From positions 1 to 64,000 of the forward strand of contig DETD01000016.1 in the NCBI GenBank assembly GCA_002362105.1: 64,000 bases of DNA. The letters run 5' to 3'. Under the pieces are notes generated by a model, which saw only the letters and a list, made by a program, of their open reading frames with translations, was not told where the DNA came from and ran no database searches. Made by a program: the position numbers and the translations under genes. This DNA is from Bacteroidales bacterium UBA3297 (lineage in GTDB: Bacteria > Bacteroidota > Bacteroidia > Bacteroidales > Paludibacteraceae). This document shows, piece by piece, positions 24,525-33,848 of the stretch; position 1 is the stretch's first letter; every line of letters begins with the position of its first letter.

Positions 24525-26408
24525 ATGAAAATAAGATATATTAAAATCCGGCACATTGTGCTGGTTGGCATGTTGGCGTCAAACTTTGCGGTCTGTGCCG
24601 AAAATGCAGTGAAGGCAGAGTCTAAAATTAAAAGTGTGGTGGTTTACCCCAATGGTGCTATGGTGAGCCGTACGGCAAAGGTCAACCTGAAGGCGGGTAC
24701 CAATTCGGTAAAGGTGCCTCTGCTCACTCCGTTACTCCAACAGCGCTCTGTGCAGGTGGGGGTGCAGGGTGGTGCAACGCTGGAGTCGGTCAAGTACGAT
24801 GTTGAGGTGCCTAATCGCGATCAAATCACCTCTGGTGTCCAAATCTTAACTAAGCGTGCGACCCTATTGCGTGATTCCATCGAAATTCTGAAGTCGAAAA
24901 TCGCTGTTTTGGACAGAGAGAAGGAATTGTTGCGCAAAAGCGACAATATTGGTGGCAAACAGGGCTTCACAGCGCAGACGTTACAAGGGGTGACCTCTTA
25001 TTTGCGTAAAGACCTAAATGAGATTGTATCGCTGCAATATGCCTATCAGCGGCTTGTAGACAAATATCAGAAGGAGTTGACGCTCAATGAACAGCAGGTC
25101 AACTTGTTTTACGATAAGCAGATTGAACCCAAAAGTTGTTTGAACCTCTCGCTCAACGCTCCTGCGGGCGGAACCTGCCAACTGGAAATACAGTATCTGG
25201 TCGACGATGCGTCGTGGATGCCTTTCTACGAAGCGCGCATCTTGAAAAGGGATACTAACTTGCACCTTATCCAAAAGGCTTTTGTCAGTCAGGGTAGTAA
25301 GGAAAAATGGACCGATGTAAACGTCAAACTTTCACAGAATGACCCTAACATCAGCAACGAGAAACCTGAGTTGCAAAGATACAGTCTGCCTTTTTACGGT
25401 TCTGCGGGCAACCATACGACCAACGATGAGGGACGCCAAAAATACGTCAAGGTGCTGGGTATTGTCAGCGATGCGAAAACGCCGTTGAAGGGTGCGCTGG
25501 TGACATGCGGTGACCTCAAGACCGAGACCGATGCCAATGGTTACTACGAGTTGCTGGTGCCAGTCGGTGAAAAGGTGAATTATTCCTATTTTGGCTATTA
25601 TCCCACTCACACTCGTTCTAAAAATGCCAATGTGGATGTAAAGAATGTGCGTTTGGGTGAGTCTGACTCAAAAGTGCAGGAGACACGGAAAAGTGGGGCG
25701 TATTCTAACTATTTGGTTCAAAACAGATTGTCGGTAAACAATTTCTCAGACTTAAACTACATCAATTCCGTGTCATCTTCTACTTCAGATGTGCCTCAAA
25801 TGGTGGTTCGGAATGTAGTGTCGGATGTTCCGGGAAAATACACTGTGCCAGACGATGGTGCCGACCATGAGGTGGTGGTAAAAGACATGGCGTTGAATGC
25901 CGATTATAACTATTACGCTGTTCCAAAGTTATCGAAAGACGTCTATTTGGTGGCTACCGTTCCAAATTGGAAAAAGTTAGATTTGATCGATGGTTCTGTC
26001 AAACTCTTCCTGAACAATATATATATGGGCGAGAGCTTTATCAATGCCCAGCAAACTGAAGATACTTTGAAGTTGTCGGTAGGTAAGGATAAAGATTTGG
26101 TGGTCGACCGTAAGGACCTGAAGACTTACCACTCGAAAAATCTGACTAAGACCACAAACAAGGTGCAACGCGACTGGCTGATTACCGTCAAGAACAACAA
26201 AACGGCTCCAGTGAAGATTACGGTTGAAGACCAGTTCCCTGTCTCTACCGATAGCGACATCAAGGTGGAGTTGCTTGAAAGCAGTGGCGCAATTGTCGAT
26301 GAAGTGGAGGGAAAGCTGACTTGGAAGCTGAATTTGAAACCGGGTGAGAAACGGGAATTAAAACTGTCTTATTCTGTTAAATCGAAACGCAGCATCTCTG
26401 TAGAGTAA
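24525..26408 (+). CDS. DUF4139 protein with CarboxypepD_reg insert (paralogue)
   Basis: The 627-residue product shows the same plan as its upstream neighbour: a signal peptide, the DUF4140/DUF4139 N-terminal part with a coiled-coil-like hairpin, a CarboxypepD_reg insert (VLGIVSDAKTPLKGALVTC ... GYYELLVPV) and the DUF4139 C-terminal part (VQRDWLITVKNNKTAPVKITVEDQFPVS). In place of the plug it has about 55 residues of low-complexity linker. The two proteins align along most of their length, so they arose by tandem duplication followed by gain or loss of the plug. DUF4139 proteins include MuiA-like mucoidy inhibitors; the function here is unknown. A terminator follows. Confidence 0.85.
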   Translation: MKIRYIKIRHIVLVGMLASNFAVCAENAVKAESKIKSVVVYPNGAMVSRTAKVNLKAGTNSVKVPLLTPLLQQRSVQVGVQGGATLESVKYDVEVPNRDQITSGVQILTKRATLLRDSIEILKSKIAVLDREKELLRKSDNIGGKQGFTAQTLQGVTSYLRKDLNEIVSLQYAYQRLVDKYQKELTLNEQQVNLFYDKQIEPKSCLNLSLNAPAGGTCQLEIQYLVDDASWMPFYEARILKRDTNLHLIQKAFVSQGSKEKWTDVNVKLSQNDPNISNEKPELQRYSLPFYGSAGNHTTNDEGRQKYVKVLGIVSDAKTPLKGALVTCGDLKTETDANGYYELLVPVGEKVNYSYFGYYPTHTRSKNANVDVKNVRLGESDSKVQETRKSGAYSNYLVQNRLSVNNFSDLNYINSVSSSTSDVPQMVVRNVVSDVPGKYTVPDDGADHEVVVKDMALNADYNYYAVPKLSKDVYLVATVPNWKKLDLIDGSVKLFLNNIYMGESFINAQQTEDTLKLSVGKDKDLVVDRKDLKTYHSKNLTKTTNKVQRDWLITVKNNKTAPVKITVEDQFPVSTDSDIKVELLESSGAIVDEVEGKLTWKLNLKPGEKRELKLSYSVKSKRSISVE

Positions 26409-26430
26409 GCCAGACAGGTCTATAGAGCAT

Positions 26431-26460
26431 AAAAGGCACCCATTCAACGGGTGCCTTTTT
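26431..26460 (+). terminator. Terminator of the DUF4139 operon
   Basis: AAAAGGCACCC pairs with GGGTGCCTTTTT around a short loop, with a T tail. The stem is perfect over 11 bases. Confidence 0.9.
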
Positions 26461-26617
26461 CATTATCGTGTTGCCCTTTTAAAACGGTAGGAAATGCTGA
26501 GGCGGAAAATCCTTTCCCATGTATCCTTTACTTCGTACTCGTTACTGCCAATATGCCTTTATATGGGATGTTATGACGCTTTTTTCACTTCTTGTTTTTT
26601 TTTGACGTGATTAGTGT

Positions 26618-26625
26618 TATATTTG
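26618..26625 (+). promoter_or_regulatory. -7 element for the HAD phosphatase gene
   Basis: TATATTTG matches TAnnTTTG, with TTTT at the 19-base distance upstream. The start codon lies 23 bases downstream. Confidence 0.5.
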
Positions 26626-26648
26626 TATATAGACTATAGAGTTCAAAC

Positions 26649-27281
26649 ATGATTAGGAACATCTTCCTCGATTTGGGTATGGTGACTGTGCGGCTCGATA
26701 TGCTGCGTTGCATCAGTGCTTTTAAGGCGTTGGGAATAGATGATGTGGACCGGCAGATTTCCAACTGCAGGCAACACGGTATTTTCAATGGCATTGAGCT
26801 GGGACTTGTTTCGGTAGACGATTTTCACCGGCACGTCCGCCTGCATTACGGGATTAACGCTTCTGACGCACAGATTGATGCGGCTTGGAACGCCTTTATT
26901 CTCGATACCCCTGTCGCCTTGCAGCAGATGGTCCGTCGTTTGCACCAACGCTACAAGATGTACATACTTAGCAACACTAACCAAATCCACTACGATTTTT
27001 GGGCACAGCAGTGCATGGGTGGCGTGGCTGGCTGCAGTGTGGAAGAGTGTTTCGACAAGTGCTACTTGTCGAATGACCTGCATCTGGCTAAACCCGATTT
27101 GGAAATCTACAAGAAGGTGTTGGACGACTGTGGCGCAATGCCTGGCGAATGCCTTTACCTCGACGACAATCTGGCCAATGTAGATGCAGCCCGACAGTTA
27201 GGGTGGAATGCTGTTGTCTCTTCGTCGCCTGAGCAAACTATTGAGATTCTCGGCAAGTTTGAACAGTCTGGCTCGTTTTGA
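26649..27281 (+). CDS. HAD-IA phosphatase (YihX-like)
   Basis: The 210-residue protein has the HAD motifs DLGMVTVRLD (I, with D in place of the usual DxD second acid shifted as in YihX-type enzymes), ILSNTN (II), KPDLEIYKKVL (III) and YLDDNLANVDAARQLGWN (IV). The small helical cap lies between motifs I and II. YihX-like proteins release phosphate from glucose 1-phosphate or other small sugar phosphates, but the substrate cannot be assigned. The namZ-like gene begins 16 bases after its stop, so the two are probably co-transcribed. Confidence 0.87.
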   Translation: MIRNIFLDLGMVTVRLDMLRCISAFKALGIDDVDRQISNCRQHGIFNGIELGLVSVDDFHRHVRLHYGINASDAQIDAAWNAFILDTPVALQQMVRRLHQRYKMYILSNTNQIHYDFWAQQCMGGVAGCSVEECFDKCYLSNDLHLAKPDLEIYKKVLDDCGAMPGECLYLDDNLANVDAARQLGWNAVVSSSPEQTIEILGKFEQSGSF

Positions 27282-27297
27282 TGAATAATTGAAAGAC

Positions 27298-28533
27298 ATG
27301 AAGAATACACCTAAATTTTTTCTGATATCTATCATTTCATCGGTGTTCTTGTCGGTGGCGGCAAGTGCGCAGGTGAAGACGGGCATCGATGTGCTGCAGG
27401 AAAGTGGTTTCTCGATTCTTGCCGGTAAAAGGGTGGGATTGTTGACGAATCCGACGGGTATTGACCGCAATATGCGTTCAACTGTCGACATCCTTTACGC
27501 TGCCAAAGAGGTGAACCTGACAGTGCTTTTTGCTCCGGAACACGGAATCAGGGGTAATGAGCTCGCAGGGGCGTTGGTGGCCAATACGGTTGACAAGTCG
27601 ACCGGACTGACCGTCTACAGCCTTCACGGAAAAACCCGCAAACCTACTGCCGATATGCTGAAAAACGTCGATGCAATCGTATACGATATTCAAGACATTG
27701 GTTGCCGCTCTTATACGTTCATCAGCTCGTTAGGCAATTTGATGGAGGCGGCCGCCCAATACAACAAAGAGGTTGTTGTGCTCGACCGGCCTAATCCGTT
27801 GGGGGGTGAAAAGGTTGAGGGACCTTTGGTCCGCGATGGCTTTTATTCGTTTGTCAGCAGTTTCAACATCCCGTACATTTACGGCCTTACGGTCGGTGAA
27901 TTGGCGGGTTTGATTAATAATGAGCGGCCAGTTGACAAACGCTGCCGGCTGACTGTTGTGAAAATGGATGGTTGGAAACGCAACATGACGTTCCGCGAAA
28001 CGGGACTTCCGTGGGTGCTGACTTCACCGCAAATTCCTACTCCCGAAGCGGCTGTCGCCTACCCGATGTCGGGTATAGTGGGCGAGTTGTACGCTATTCA
28101 GATTGGTGTGGGTTATACTCTGCCTTTCCAAGTGTTTGCGGCCGAGTGGATTGACGGCGAGGCGCTTTCGAAGGCGATGAACAGGCTGGCCCTGCCCGGG
28201 CTTTATTTCCGGCCCATCACTTTCAAGCCCTATTTTGGAATCAGTAGCGGAAAGTCGGTTTCGGGCGTACAAATCTATATTACCGACTATTCGAAAGCCA
28301 TGCTTACAGAGGTGCAGTGGTATGTGGCGCAAGAATTGCACCGTATGTATCCGAACCACGACTTGTTTAAGTTGGGTAACCTGAAAAACTATTCGATGTT
28401 CGATGATGTGAACGGAACCAGTCAGGTCCGCCTGTTGCTGACCAAGCGCTACCAGGTGGCCGACCTGTTACCGCTTTGGCGGGGCGACGTCGAGACGTTC
28501 AAGGTACGTTCTGCTGAATATAAACTATATTGA
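27298..28533 (+). CDS. namZ: Exo-beta-N-acetylmuramidase NamZ-like (DUF1343, GH171)
   Basis: The product has a signal peptide (MKNTPKFFLISIISSVFLSVAASA) and a full DUF1343 domain. Visible segments are KRVGLLTNPTGID near the N-terminus, LFAPEHGIRG, TVYSLHGKTRKPTADML, DAIVYDIQDIGCRSYTF, VVLDRPNPLGG and YPMSGIVGELYAIQIGVGYTLPFQV. DUF1343 proteins were shown to be exo-muramidases (NamZ, GH171) that cut terminal MurNAc from muropeptide glycans in cell-wall recycling. I use the ATG at 27298 rather than the upstream TTG at 27289. A periplasmic location is inferred. Confidence 0.88.
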   Translation: MKNTPKFFLISIISSVFLSVAASAQVKTGIDVLQESGFSILAGKRVGLLTNPTGIDRNMRSTVDILYAAKEVNLTVLFAPEHGIRGNELAGALVANTVDKSTGLTVYSLHGKTRKPTADMLKNVDAIVYDIQDIGCRSYTFISSLGNLMEAAAQYNKEVVVLDRPNPLGGEKVEGPLVRDGFYSFVSSFNIPYIYGLTVGELAGLINNERPVDKRCRLTVVKMDGWKRNMTFRETGLPWVLTSPQIPTPEAAVAYPMSGIVGELYAIQIGVGYTLPFQVFAAEWIDGEALSKAMNRLALPGLYFRPITFKPYFGISSGKSVSGVQIYITDYSKAMLTEVQWYVAQELHRMYPNHDLFKLGNLKNYSMFDDVNGTSQVRLLLTKRYQVADLLPLWRGDVETFKVRSAEYKLY

Positions 28534-28580
28534 TTACACTTAAAGAACTATATTATAACACTTAAAATTTATCTGAAGAT

Positions 28581-29417
28581 ATGATAGTAGATGGAGTCGG
28601 TCTGGTACTTGAGGGCGGTGGTATGCGCTGTGTGTTTACTGCGGGTGTGCTCGATTATTTTATGGACCACGACATAGAGTTTCCGTATGTAGCCGGTGTT
28701 AGTGGCGGTGCTTGTGCTGCGGCATGTTACATTTCGCACCAGCGGGGCAGGCAGAAAAAGGTGTTTATCGATCTTTTTAAACGATTCAAGGTTGTAAGTT
28801 TATCGCAATTTTTTACAAAAGGGGCCATTTTTGACCTCGACTTGGCAGTAGACCGAATCAGTCACAAAATACTACCTTTCGATTTCGACGCATTCTTTGC
28901 CAATCCGGTTGAGCGCGAATTTGTTGCCAGCAATTGCGAGACGGGCGAGGCGGTTTATTTCGACGAGCGGAGTTCAAGCGAGCGTCTTATAAAAATTTGT
29001 AAGGCTTCTTGCGCGGTACCTGTGGTGACAAAAAAACAGTTTATCGACGGTGTGCAGATGCTTGATGGAGGTGTTTGTGACCCTGTGCCGATTAAACGGG
29101 CAATTGAGAAGGGTTACAAGCGTAATGTGGTGGTGTTGACACGCAATCCGCACCGACGCAGCCCGTACACTAATCTGCCCATTCCACCGGGTATTTATGG
29201 CTCTGCCATCACCAAGAAGATGCGTCACCGTGGCCGTGATTACAACAATCTGATGCAGTTTATCGAGGAAAAGCAGAAAACAGGAGAGGTACTGGTTTTG
29301 CAACCGCTGAAAAAGTTGAAAGTCACCTCCATCGACAAGAATACCGACCACATGCGTGAACTCTACCAGGAAGGTTACGAGTGTGCAAAGGCCATTCACG
29401 CCTATTTGGGCATATAA
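28581..29417 (+). CDS. Patatin-like phospholipase family protein
   Basis: The 278-residue protein carries the patatin catalytic dyad: GLVLEGGGMRCVFTAG with the oxyanion Gly-rich loop at residues about 6-21, the nucleophile Ser in GVSGGA near 41, and the Asp in LDGGVCDPVPI near 170. There is no signal peptide, so a cytoplasmic or membrane-peripheral location is likely, as for the YjjU group that it resembles. The substrate is unknown. It lies 47 bases after the namZ gene. Confidence 0.88.
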   Translation: MIVDGVGLVLEGGGMRCVFTAGVLDYFMDHDIEFPYVAGVSGGACAAACYISHQRGRQKKVFIDLFKRFKVVSLSQFFTKGAIFDLDLAVDRISHKILPFDFDAFFANPVEREFVASNCETGEAVYFDERSSSERLIKICKASCAVPVVTKKQFIDGVQMLDGGVCDPVPIKRAIEKGYKRNVVVLTRNPHRRSPYTNLPIPPGIYGSAITKKMRHRGRDYNNLMQFIEEKQKTGEVLVLQPLKKLKVTSIDKNTDHMRELYQEGYECAKAIHAYLGI

Positions 29418-29544
29418 GGGACAAGAAATCTAATTTTAAGTGTTTTTTTGTACTTTTTCCATTTTTCTTTCTTAATTTTAAGTCCTTGGGATTTTTCTGC
29501 CTGTTGGCAGAGAATTTTCCACACGAATTAAACTATAGGTAGTG

Positions 29545-32500
29545 ATGAGGTTTGGTACAGTGAAAAACACTATAGGGGCATTGGGAGCGGTGGCGCTTTT
29601 GATGCCGGGTACCTTATTGGCCCAAAAAAGAATGAACTTCGACAATTTTACAACTTCCGACGGATTGAGTTCGAACTTGGTCTATTCGCTTGCCGAAGAT
29701 TCACTCGGACACGTTTGGGTGGGTACCGACTTTGGCTTGAACTGTTTCGATGGAACGGTTTTCAAATCGTACCCAAAGAAACAGTATCCGCAGTTGTACC
29801 GAAACGATATCGGCCATTTGGCTTGTCTGCCGTCCGGCCATGTTATGATGGGTGGGGGGAATGGTTTTCTTGCGGTTTATGACGGTAAAATTGACCGATT
29901 TTCCGACGTGGCACCTGCCAATTACGACTCCTCTTACCAGAAGACGGTTACTTCCTTCTGTCTGTCTCAAACCAGCGGCCGCTTTTTAGCCGCCACTTCG
30001 AATGGTATTTACGAATTTTCCCACAAGCAGTACCGTTTCCTCCCGCAAGGCCCTCTCTACAAGAATACCGAGCCTTTTTCGATTGATGCGATGTCGTCGG
30101 ACACAAGGGGGCGTTATTGGATTCTAACAGACGGCAGCATGGTTGTTTACAGGGAAGATGGGAAAGAGGTTTTCAACCAGCCCATCGGAAACGACGAGCA
30201 GCATGCCATCATTTCCAGCATTTATCCGGTTTCGCCGAGTCTTATGGTTGCCTACGGCTTGGCCGACCGTCTTTCCTTTTACAGCATAGCCGCCAATGGC
30301 GAGGTGGGCTTCAGCCACCATGTCCTGCTCCCGTTCCGTAATGTGCGTAATTTCGTCCGCGCCAAGAACGGGTCGTTCTGGTTTATTACCGATGGCGATG
30401 GGCTGTGGATGTCGAAAGGGGTGCCTACTCAGATGTCCGACTTCCAGAAAGTTCTGCCTTATGGTGCAAACGAAGAGGCGTTCAGTAAACTGTATGCGGT
30501 TATGGTCGATCGTTCCGGCGACTTGTGGGTGGGGTCCCAGAATTCGGGGTTGTGGCGTTTGCGCCTCAACCATAACAACGGCATTTTCACCGCAACCGAG
30601 TTGGGGCTGGCCAACTGTATGGCTACCGGGTTTGCCGATTTGAAAGACGGACGTCACTTGGTGGCCAGCGATGGAATCGGAATTTTTTCTTATTCCGACC
30701 ATAATCCGACTCCGTTCCTTTATGGACCCTCTAACGGCTTGACCAACAAAAATGTCACTTCTGTACTGAACGACGGGTTGGGACGCATCTGGGTGACGAC
30801 CTGGGGGGGCGGCCTCTATTCTTCGCCTACCGATAACATCCATTTCACCAACATACCGTTTACCGGCATCAATTCGCCAAGGTCTAACCTCTTCAGTGTT
30901 GTCCGCCTGGTTAACGGAGACTACTGGGTGTGTGCCGGTGGCGACGGCATCTATGTGCTGCACAACGGGCAGTGGAGTCTCAAGCTGTTGCAGCACCCCA
31001 ACTATGGCGATGCCCCCGACCGCTGGCCTTACTTTGTGGTGGAAGCCAGTTCGTCGCTTCTGTGGATATTTACCTCTACGACCGTCTGGATCGACAACAA
31101 TGGCGTGGTGGCCCCTATCAAGGTTCATTACCATGGCTCTTCAAAAGACCAGATGATTTCTATTCACGACGCCTGTTTTGTACCAAATTACGGGGTTTTG
31201 GCGGCTACCAACAACGGGTTGCTCCTGTTCAAGGCCGACGGCTCGGCCTATTCGAAACTCAACTACTGCCCCAGCAGCTATTTTTCTTCTGTGCTTCTTG
31301 CTGCCGACGGTGCTGTTTGGGCTTCGGGCACCGAGGGTATTGTCAAAGTTGACCTGAAAGCGCAGAAGTGTGTTTCTTACCCCTTCGATTTTAGTTCGAA
31401 AGGGCAGAACTATTTCAAAATACGCTCGAAAATTGTCGATTCCAACGGAAGAATCTATTTCGGTAACCGCGACGGTTTCTTCAGTTTCAATCCGAACACT
31501 TCGGTCATGGATATGGGCGTGGGCCATGTGGGCATTTCAAGGCTGCTCATTAACGGCGAGCCTGTCACTTTTGACTATGAGGACGCTGCTGACCCCAATT
31601 CCGAGGTGTTGGCCTTTTATGGTAAACACGAGTGTGGAAACTGGAAAACATATGGCAATGGCGGTGAGCTTAATCTTGGTTATGGCGAGACCAACCTCGA
31701 CATCCAGTTCGATGTGGTCGATTTTAACGAGTGTTCCAGCCGTCTCTTCTACCGCCTGAACGGACTTTACGACTCGTGGACCATGGTGCCTGCCGATAAG
31801 AATTTCAATTTCTCCTACATCCCGTCCGGGTCCTACACTTTGGAACTGGCTATGCAGAGTGGGTTGGGGGCTGACTATAAAACACTCTATTCGCTCTCTA
31901 TTCTGGTGTCGCCACCGTGGTGGGCCACTTGGTGGTTCCGGTTGTTGCTGCTCGCTCTTGTTGTCGGCCTCGTTTACCGGCGCTACCGTAATGTTGTGCG
32001 TGAGAAGATTGTATTGCAGGAAAAGGTGAACGAGCGTACGCTCGACCTTAAGACTAAAAACCAGCTGATTGAGAAGCGTAACTCGGAATTGAACCGCGTA
32101 CTCAGCTATAAAGACAGGCTGATTGCTGTGGTGGCGCACGATTTGAAGAATCCGATGTTTGCCATTGTGGGGGCTTTGGAAGGTCTGCTGAGGAAGGATG
32201 CGTCGATGAACCCTGAGGAAAGGCAAAAGGTGGTTGGCGACGTGTTGGGCAGTGCTCGCACCTTACAGACCGAAATGAGCAAGTTGCTCGCGTGGGCTAC
32301 CTCTAGCCAAGATGATATCGAATACCGGCCTTCCAATACCGATTTGGCGCAAATTATCGACAGCGATCTGGCGCTGTTGAAGGCAACCGCCGATGGAAAG
32401 GGGGTTAAGGTGCTTTCCGAGGTCAATGTGCGTAACTACTGCTACATCGATGCCCGTATGGTCAGCACTGTCATCCGTAATGTGGTAAGCAACAGTATCA

Positions 32501-33705
32501 AGTTCACTCCTTCTGGAAAGGCTGTCTCGCTGAAAGCCTGGCAGGAACATGACAGGGCGAAAATACAGATTTCTGACCAGGGTGTGGGTATGACGGCCGA
32601 AAAGATTAAGGAGCTGCAAACCGAGGGCAGGCATACTTCTACCGAGGGTACACAGGGTGAGAAAGGTACTGGTTTGGGTGTAGCCATTGTCCGTGACTAT
32701 GTGCTGCAAAACAACGGTACGTTCAACATCGAGAGCACGCTGGGCGTGGGCACCACCACTACCATCACACTGCCGCTTACAGACGTTGAACTGGTTGAAA
32801 GCCAGTTGTCGCCTGTTAAGACTGTGCCCGATTTCGAGGTCGATACCGAACTCATGTCTGGAAATACGGTTCTTGTGGTGGACGACGATCCGCTCATCTG
32901 TCAGAATATTAAGAATATGCTCGACGCCTATGTCAGTGTGTTGGTGGCCAACAACGGAAGGCAGGCGCTTGAACTGATGGCACAGAATGCCATCGACATT
33001 GTGGTCAGCGATGTGGAAATGCCGGTAATGAATGGTATTGATATGAGTATCGAGCTCTCGAAAAACGAGGCCCTCAACTATATCCCTATCCTGTTCCTTT
33101 CTGCCAAGAGCTCGGAGAGCGACAGGCTGCTTGGTCTGCTGACTGGCGCTATCGACTACATACCGAAGCCGTTCAGCCAGAACGAACTCCTCATTAAGTT
33201 GAACAACATCTTGTCGCTCCGTCAGAAACAACAGCAGCGTCTGTTGTCGGAACACATTGCGAACACCACCAGTGTGGGGGCTGACGATCATAGTGAAGCT
33301 GGTGCTGATGTTTGGAACGATGCCCAGACTGCTGACCCAGTCGCTGAAGGTAGCCCTGTGGTAGATGGGCAGAAACAGGAGCAGATTAATCCGCTTTTGC
33401 GCGAAATGCTCGATGTCATCGAAAAACACTATACCGACAATACCTATTCGGTTGAGCGTTTGGCCGACGATATGTGTATGACTAAAATCACCCTCTACCG
33501 ACGGGTGAAGACCCTCTCAGGGCAGACTCCGGTCGAACTGCTCAACGAATTCCGGTTGCAGAAGGCTATGGCGTTGTTGAAAGAGGGGAACATACAGGTG
33601 GGCGATGTGGCCTTCCAGGTCGGTTTCTCCGACCCGGCCTATTTTACCCGCCGGTTCCGCAATTTCTTCAATTTCCCGCCAAGTGCTGTAAAACCAAACA
33701 AATAG
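29545..33705 (+). CDS. Hybrid two-component system regulator (HTCS)
   Basis: The 1386-residue one-protein sensor and regulator has a signal peptide; a two-bladed-type beta-propeller periplasmic sensor (to about residue 700, with repeated WVGT/WV.T strands such as HVWVGTDFGL and RIWVTTWGGGL); a Y_Y_Y domain (about 715-790); one membrane helix (about 790-812); HisKA with AHDLKNP near 864; and HATPase_c (NSIKFTP, SDQGVGM, GTGLGVAIV). A receiver domain follows with VLVVDDDPLIC and the phosphoacceptor Asp in VVSDVEMPVMNG near 1155, and then an AraC-type HTH (about 1285-1386). Such proteins switch on neighbouring glycan-use genes; the adjacent GH30 gene is the obvious target. ATG at 29545 is preferred over the GTG at 29542. 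Confidence 0.95.
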   Translation: MRFGTVKNTIGALGAVALLMPGTLLAQKRMNFDNFTTSDGLSSNLVYSLAEDSLGHVWVGTDFGLNCFDGTVFKSYPKKQYPQLYRNDIGHLACLPSGHVMMGGGNGFLAVYDGKIDRFSDVAPANYDSSYQKTVTSFCLSQTSGRFLAATSNGIYEFSHKQYRFLPQGPLYKNTEPFSIDAMSSDTRGRYWILTDGSMVVYREDGKEVFNQPIGNDEQHAIISSIYPVSPSLMVAYGLADRLSFYSIAANGEVGFSHHVLLPFRNVRNFVRAKNGSFWFITDGDGLWMSKGVPTQMSDFQKVLPYGANEEAFSKLYAVMVDRSGDLWVGSQNSGLWRLRLNHNNGIFTATELGLANCMATGFADLKDGRHLVASDGIGIFSYSDHNPTPFLYGPSNGLTNKNVTSVLNDGLGRIWVTTWGGGLYSSPTDNIHFTNIPFTGINSPRSNLFSVVRLVNGDYWVCAGGDGIYVLHNGQWSLKLLQHPNYGDAPDRWPYFVVEASSSLLWIFTSTTVWIDNNGVVAPIKVHYHGSSKDQMISIHDACFVPNYGVLAATNNGLLLFKADGSAYSKLNYCPSSYFSSVLLAADGAVWASGTEGIVKVDLKAQKCVSYPFDFSSKGQNYFKIRSKIVDSNGRIYFGNRDGFFSFNPNTSVMDMGVGHVGISRLLINGEPVTFDYEDAADPNSEVLAFYGKHECGNWKTYGNGGELNLGYGETNLDIQFDVVDFNECSSRLFYRLNGLYDSWTMVPADKNFNFSYIPSGSYTLELAMQSGLGADYKTLYSLSILVSPPWWATWWFRLLLLALVVGLVYRRYRNVVREKIVLQEKVNERTLDLKTKNQLIEKRNSELNRVLSYKDRLIAVVAHDLKNPMFAIVGALEGLLRKDASMNPEERQKVVGDVLGSARTLQTEMSKLLAWATSSQDDIEYRPSNTDLAQIIDSDLALLKATADGKGVKVLSEVNVRNYCYIDARMVSTVIRNVVSNSIKFTPSGKAVSLKAWQEHDRAKIQISDQGVGMTAEKIKELQTEGRHTSTEGTQGEKGTGLGVAIVRDYVLQNNGTFNIESTLGVGTTTTITLPLTDVELVESQLSPVKTVPDFEVDTELMSGNTVLVVDDDPLICQNIKNMLDAYVSVLVANNGRQALELMAQNAIDIVVSDVEMPVMNGIDMSIELSKNEALNYIPILFLSAKSSESDRLLGLLTGAIDYIPKPFSQNELLIKLNNILSLRQKQQQRLLSEHIANTTSVGADDHSEAGADVWNDAQTADPVAEGSPVVDGQKQEQINPLLREMLDVIEKHYTDNTYSVERLADDMCMTKITLYRRVKTLSGQTPVELLNEFRLQKAMALLKEGNIQVGDVAFQVGFSDPAYFTRRFRNFFNFPPSAVKPNK

Positions 33706-33768
33706 TCGTATTTGGAAAAATATTTCACTATTGGTTGAAAAAAATGTACAATTCTTCTGAAAGTTTAT

Positions 33769-33776
33769 TATATTTG
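33769..33776 (+). promoter_or_regulatory. -7 element for the GH30 gene
   Basis: TATATTTG fits TAnnTTTG, but no -33 element stands at 19-21 bases. A missing -33 box would fit a promoter that depends on an activator such as the adjacent HTCS. Confidence 0.45.
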
Positions 33777-33848
33777 AGGCAGTTACCCCAATTAGTGCTT
33801 TTGAGGGTAAGTTTGTTGATTGTCTAGTAACACTAAGATTTGAGCTAC

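Noticed and set aside
28557..29444. 13-base inverted repeat AACACTTAAAATT flanking the patatin gene
   Set aside because: Both arms are AT-rich and the spacing is 860 bases. No target-site duplication, transposase or other mobile feature is present, so chance is the simpler reading.
32263..33429. Long antisense ORF inside the HTCS gene
   Set aside because: Shadow of the receiver/HATPase coding region; no family resemblance or start context.
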